A stretch of DNA of 64,000 nt from Drosophila miranda (lineage: Eukaryota; Arthropoda; Insecta; Diptera; Drosophilidae), in contig NC_046673.1 of assembly GCF_003369915.1 (NCBI RefSeq), forward strand, positions 21,691,718 through 21,755,717, written 5' to 3'. The notes beneath the pieces are model-generated. The model saw nothing but the letters and a program-made list of their open reading frames with translations. It ran no database searches and was not told the DNA's origin. Positions 59,858 to 64,000 of this stretch are shown here, in pieces (the stretch's first letter is position 1; each line of letters begins with the position of its first letter). A program made the position numbers and the translations under genes.

Positions 59858-60120
59858 ATGTCGAACCCAGAACGTATTATTTTGAAAGTAGTCACTCATA
59901 ATGTTGAGCTTGGTCATATCATTACTGACAAAACTACCGAGTTCTTCCAACTTATGCGCGCTGCTACTCTGCGCGCAAATGTCCCCATGGATGGCATGCG
60001 CTTCATCTACAATGGGCATATCATCAAGGCAGCGGACACACCCGGGGGCTGGGTATGCAAAACGGCCAAGTCATCAACGTAGAGATGACTGATCCAGCAA
60101 ATGTTCCTACTCCGGAGTAA
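59858..60120 (+). pseudogene. SUMO-like gene, type B, unit 4, one-base frameshift
   Basis: Same as the type B gene of unit 2 except that one G is missing from the run of six near 60,047. This shifts the frame after DTPGG and gives a stop at 60,082, removing the last strand. It may be a recent pseudogene or a homopolymer error in the assembly. Confidence 0.75.
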
Positions 60121-61086
60121 GCGTGTCATACCCAACACAATAAACCACTTTATAGACGAAAGAACTTTGCGAAAGAAATAAAATAAAGGTTAAACTTTCA
60201 TCTATTGATGAAAAAAGGCCGAAAAAAGCTGCTCCCGTCCGAATATCGGTCCGGAGAATGCAATAAAAAAACTTACGCCGTGTCTGTGTCACATAGGGGT
60301 ACGGTTTTCTGTGGGTGAACTGCTCCCTAACTTCAAAAGGCTTTAGAAAAAAATTGTGGCGTACACGTTGGCTACCAGGAGAATGTTTTCTCCTATTCAA
60401 ATGGTTCTATTCAGAGTTTGAAATGTCCAAAGATTATGCCATTAGTATTTCGCACTCCATGGATTCCAGGAGAGTTATGCTTCGCTCTCGGGTTAGCGGT
60501 AGGAAAAAGGATACGCTTTTACTCTTGGATCCAGAATGTTCCAGAATGTGGCACCAAAACCCTCTCGAATATGCTTTACATTTCCGTTGTGTCTGTGTGG
60601 ATGTTTGGTTTATATTTATTTATTTAATTAATTAATGGTTTAATGATCGTGCAAATTAACAATAAGTAACAATAGTTCATGTCTTTGATGTCTCTTTCTC
60701 GTGCCTTTTGACCCTTCGTTTGTTCAAGTGAACTTAATAATAGTACAATATAACTTACGATATATAAAAAAAAGAAGTCCTTATGCTTGCATATAATAAT
60801 TACGGGGAGAGAAAATAAACAAAAACAAAAAAAAAAGCGAAGGATATATAAACATTATAATGAGGAGGGAAGCCAAGGGATGATAGGATGTGAGTTCGAT
60901 GGAGTCTGTCGGTAAATACAAGAATTCAATAACCATGTAATATTGCATGCATATGCTCTATATACTCTATATACGTTGTATATACTATATATACATATGT
61001 ATTATGTCTCGTTTTTTCGTTTTTACTTTACAAAAATGGTTACACTGCAAATTTGTTTTGTCCTGTGGCCTGTGTGGGTGTACAAT
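60121..61086. other. SUMO-like / ATP7 convergent 3' region, unit 4
   Basis: Nearly identical to units 1-3; shares the B-type base near 60,940. Confidence 0.5.
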
Positions 61087-62738
61087 TCACAGCTTTTGAA
61101 GCTCTGTGCTGTCGCTCAGGTATCGGCTCTTCACGATTTTGGTGCGTCCGTCGTACTGGTCCTCGGGATCGAGGAGTCCCTCCTCATGCTTGTCCGTCGA
61201 CGAGTGACCGCCAATGCCACCGTTTCCCTGCATAAAGGCCAACCGCTTGCCACCGACTTCGGGCAGATCGTCGAGGCCCCGATGCAGCGACAGGTTGTCC
61301 GACTCCGATGAGGAGCCATTGCGACGCGCCCGCTCGGCGGCCAGATGCGCCTCATACTCGGCCGTGCGCAGTGTCTTGGCCGTCGGCTTGCGGTACATCT
61401 TCAGCAGCAGCGAGGAGCACACAACGCTCACCGAACTGGCGGCCATTGCCACCGAGGCCATCCACGGCAGCAGGGTGAAACCATATGGGGCAAACAGTCC
61501 GCTGGCCAGCGGTATGCCCAACAGATTGTACATGCTGGCAAAGAAAAAGTTATATCGTATGCGACGCACTGTGCACCGCGAGAGATCCAGACAGGCGACC
61601 ACATCCAGCAGATCGTTGCGCATCAGGACAATGTCCGAGGCCTCGGCAGCAACATCTGTGCCCGCAGCTATCGTGATGCCCACATCGGCCTGCGCCAGTG
61701 CCGGGCTGTCGTTCACACCATCCCCGACCATGGCCACGCGTATGCCGTGCTGCTGGATCCTTTGGATTTTGGCCACCTAATGGGATGGCAGCACCTCCGC
61801 ATACACTGTCCGAATGCCAACCTGTGGAGGAAAAGGGTAAATGACTTAGGATTCCGGGAAACTCTAAATGGTAGGATCGTACTTCTCTTGCTATGCTCGC
61901 TGCCGTGTTCTTGTTGTCGCCCGTCAGCAGGACCACATCGATGCCCATACGCTTGAGCGTGTACACGGCCAAATGTGCCTCCGGCTTGACCATATCCGAG
62001 ACGGCGAACATGCACACCAACTGCCCGTTCAGGGCGCACAGCACCGCCGTGTGCCCTTTGCGCTCCTCGTGCGTCATACAGTCGCAGATCTCCAGCGGCA
62101 CTTCGATGGCATTCCGCTGCATCCACTCGCGATTGCCAATCAGCACTCGTATCTCCGGCCCGTCGATCAGCTTCTGCTGCTCCTCGCCGACAACGCCCTC
62201 AAGTGCCAGCAGCTGCTGTTGCGCCACTTCCATGGACTTGCGCACATCCCGCTGTGGCATCAGATGCTCCACAGTGGCCCCATTCTCCACATTGATGGAG
62301 CTCTGTGGATGCTGCCGGTACAGATTCTCGTAGTTGATGATCCGCTCTGCATTGCAGGCCTGTCGCAGTGTCTGCTCGTAGTTGGAGACGCTCACGCGAA
62401 TGCCGCATCCCGGCACTGCCTGGAAATGTGAACTCTTGCCGAAATTTCTGCCCTGCTGGGCGGCGGCAGCCGGTCCCACGTTGAGCATGTCCTTGGCAAA
62501 GAGCACAATGGCCGAGGCAATGGGATGTTCGCTGTTCTGTTCGGCAGCTCCCACAATGGTCAAGGCACGGGCCAGGCTGCACACTTGGGGCGGCACGAAG
62601 AGGGTGACCTTGCTGGTCATCGGTGTGCCATGGGTGATAGTTCCCGTCTTGTCGAACACGACGGTTTTCACCTGAAAAGAGCGGGAAATGATTTAGAAAC
62701 CGTTCACGAGGGAATCCCCTAGAAAAGCGTACCTTGTG
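61087..62738 (-). pseudogene. ATP7: ATP7 last two exons, unit 4
   Basis: B-type copy with the same TAG in the SHKVAKI motif as unit 2. A private 36-bp in-frame deletion in the tail (near 61,236) removes 12 codons, [12 protein letters not shown]. Confidence 0.92.
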
Positions 62739-64000
62739 TGGGGAGAAGTACAAGGTTCAGTCGACTGCCCAGATCCTCGTACAGGCTTTCTTCCCAACTG
62801 AATGTTGTGGACTTCCAATCCCCATTCTCACTGCCATCGGCCAATTGATCTTCTGAAACGGAAACAGAGCTCGGCGTCTGATGGGTCTCGAGGAAGACGT
62901 CGCTGCTGTAATTGGTTCTTTCCGAAGCCCAATCGTACGCCCATTCGGTGGGCGGATTTCCAATTACCTGAATCGAAAGTTTGCGACAATGTGCGGCATT
63001 CGTGTCTACCACGAAGCTAATCATCTCCTCTTTGGTGATATTGTGCAAGGCATCGGCCTGTTGTTGATTCCGATCGAACAGAAAATCCCCATTGATAATC
63101 TCCTCCCAATGGCGATCCGATTCCATGGCCAGGCTGTCGTCAGGGGCGAGCTTCGCCTGAATGAGTTTCTCCTTGGAGCGCAAAAACTCATCGTCGCGCA
63201 TTTTGTTGAGGATCTGTAGCATCGCGTGGTGGAATTGATCGATGCCCCGCTCCAAATTCTTGGCTCCCTTTTTCGTTTGATGCGACGAGGCAGTAATTGA
63301 GTACCCAACAATGCCATAATAGAGCCGTACTCTGGCGTACACCTCGTAGCGCAGTTTCTCCTGTGTGCACAGATATTCATAGATGGGGTCCTCAAGGATT
63401 TCCATCATCAGATCGAGGATGCTCTGCACTCGGATCGTATTCGGTCCGATTTGATAGTAGTTCATGATCACCGTGTTGGCATCGCGATCGTTGAGGGCAT
63501 TACAGAGAGTGCAGTGGCTACCTTGTGGCAATTCCTTCACACTGTCCTCCAGCAATTGGGGCTCTGAAATGGCCCGACATTGGAGGCGACTGATCACCGT
63601 ATTTAACAAACTGCAGGCGGACAGCTCCGTGTAGTTGCCCTAAATGAGGGCCTGAATGTACAGCTCCTGAGGGAACCGTTTAGCAAAGGCCTTGAATTCC
63701 TCCAAAGTGATGCCATTGATGCTCTTGTACTTGTCGATGGTCAGCCAATGAGACTCCTCAATCACACATGCGCGAATGTCCCTAAAAAATCAAATGGATA
63801 TACCGGTTCCAGATCTAGAGTAAGAAACAGTTCCTCTCACCTGCAAAGCAGCGGCGACTTGATCAACTCATAAAAATAGAGCTCCCGGAGATTGTCGCGA
63901 TAGTTATTTAGGATGGACTCCTCGAGACTGTCGGCCACACTCACAATCGCCTGGGCAATGGCCTCCACCACCAGATGGAGCTTCTCGTTGTAGCCCCGCA
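62739..64000 (-). pseudogene. Nardilysin-like gene, unit 5 (cut by window edge)
   Basis: Exon 4 (63,781-62,739) and part of exon 3 (from 63,841 to the edge). It has the junction truncation and its own stop (GAG to TAG near 63,642), plus a CAA to AAA change near 63,681. It lacks the exon 4 TAG of units 2 and 4. Confidence 0.88.

Larger units (their letters stand above)
16342..64000. repeat. Tandem segmental-duplication array (nardilysin / SUMO-like / ATP7 3' part), four units plus a partial fifth
   Basis: Unit starts, set by the same junction sequence, are 16,342 (unmodified first edge), 22,936, 39,342, 45,935 and 62,739. Without retroelements each unit is 6.55 to 6.59 kb. Units 1 and 3 (type A) lack the gypsy element; units 2 and 4 (type B) carry it at the same base. 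Unit 1 aligns to unit 3 at an offset of 22,999 to 23,000 and unit 2 to unit 4 at about 22,999 up to the LTR repeats. The higher-order period is therefore one A+B dimer of about 23 kb. The array continues past the window edge. Confidence 0.95.

Noticed and set aside
1-64000. tRNA, rRNA or CRISPR features
   Set aside because: I saw no cloverleaf with control boxes, no rRNA-like block and no spacer-repeat array. The regular repeats are segmental or LTR-internal.

Overview
This is a stretch of an insect genome, almost certainly a Drosophila and probably a relative of the obscura group. The evidence is compact genes with short introns, a ZAD-like C2H2 zinc-finger gene, a P-element derivative, a Ty3/gypsy retroelement, and dipteran-looking ATP7, nardilysin and K2P channel genes. 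From memory, several of these neighbours are on the X (Muller element A) in D. melanogaster; species and chromosome cannot be proven from the sequence.

Left part (1-16,213), single-copy. Positions 1-4,005 look like non-coding or intronic sequence of a two-pore potassium channel gene and carry a degenerate inverted pair of cyclin B3 pseudogene fragments (2,965-3,755). The last channel exons lie at 4,006-5,416 and contain an in-frame TGA followed by 126 further open codons, a stop-codon readthrough candidate. Next come a three-exon Cys-loop ligand-gated chloride channel gene (7,578-9,357) and a six-exon, nine-finger zinc-finger gene (10,398-14,703).

Right part (16,214 to the window end), a tandem array. 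One unit of about 6.6 kb holds a nardilysin-like M16 metallopeptidase gene (minus strand), a divergent small SUMO-like gene (plus strand) and the last two exons of the copper ATPase ATP7 (minus strand). Four units and the start of a fifth are present. Only the first nardilysin gene is complete; all later ones lose the C-terminus at one shared junction that fuses nardilysin exon 4 to ATP7. Units alternate between an A type (units 1 and 3) and a B type (units 2 and 4). Each B unit carries the same 10-kb Ty3/gypsy element at the same base of nardilysin exon 1, so the array is a ~23-kb A+B dimer that was itself duplicated. The element's 5' LTR contains a nested 467-bp P-element derivative, and its LTRs hold a ~443-bp internal repeat present 1, 2, 3 or 5 times.

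The most unusual signal is the SUMO-like gene. Its 87-residue product has the SUMO fold signature but no C-terminal Gly-Gly, so it should not be conjugatable. By eye the A and B versions differ by 11 base changes in 264 bp, all of them amino-acid changing (10 residues), while about 1.3 kb of flanking sequence differs by about two substitutions. Nine of the ten changes fall in the first half, the region that in SUMO forms the SIM-binding groove. An amplified, probably X-linked, rapidly changing, non-conjugatable SUMO-like protein is the best candidate here for an undescribed system.
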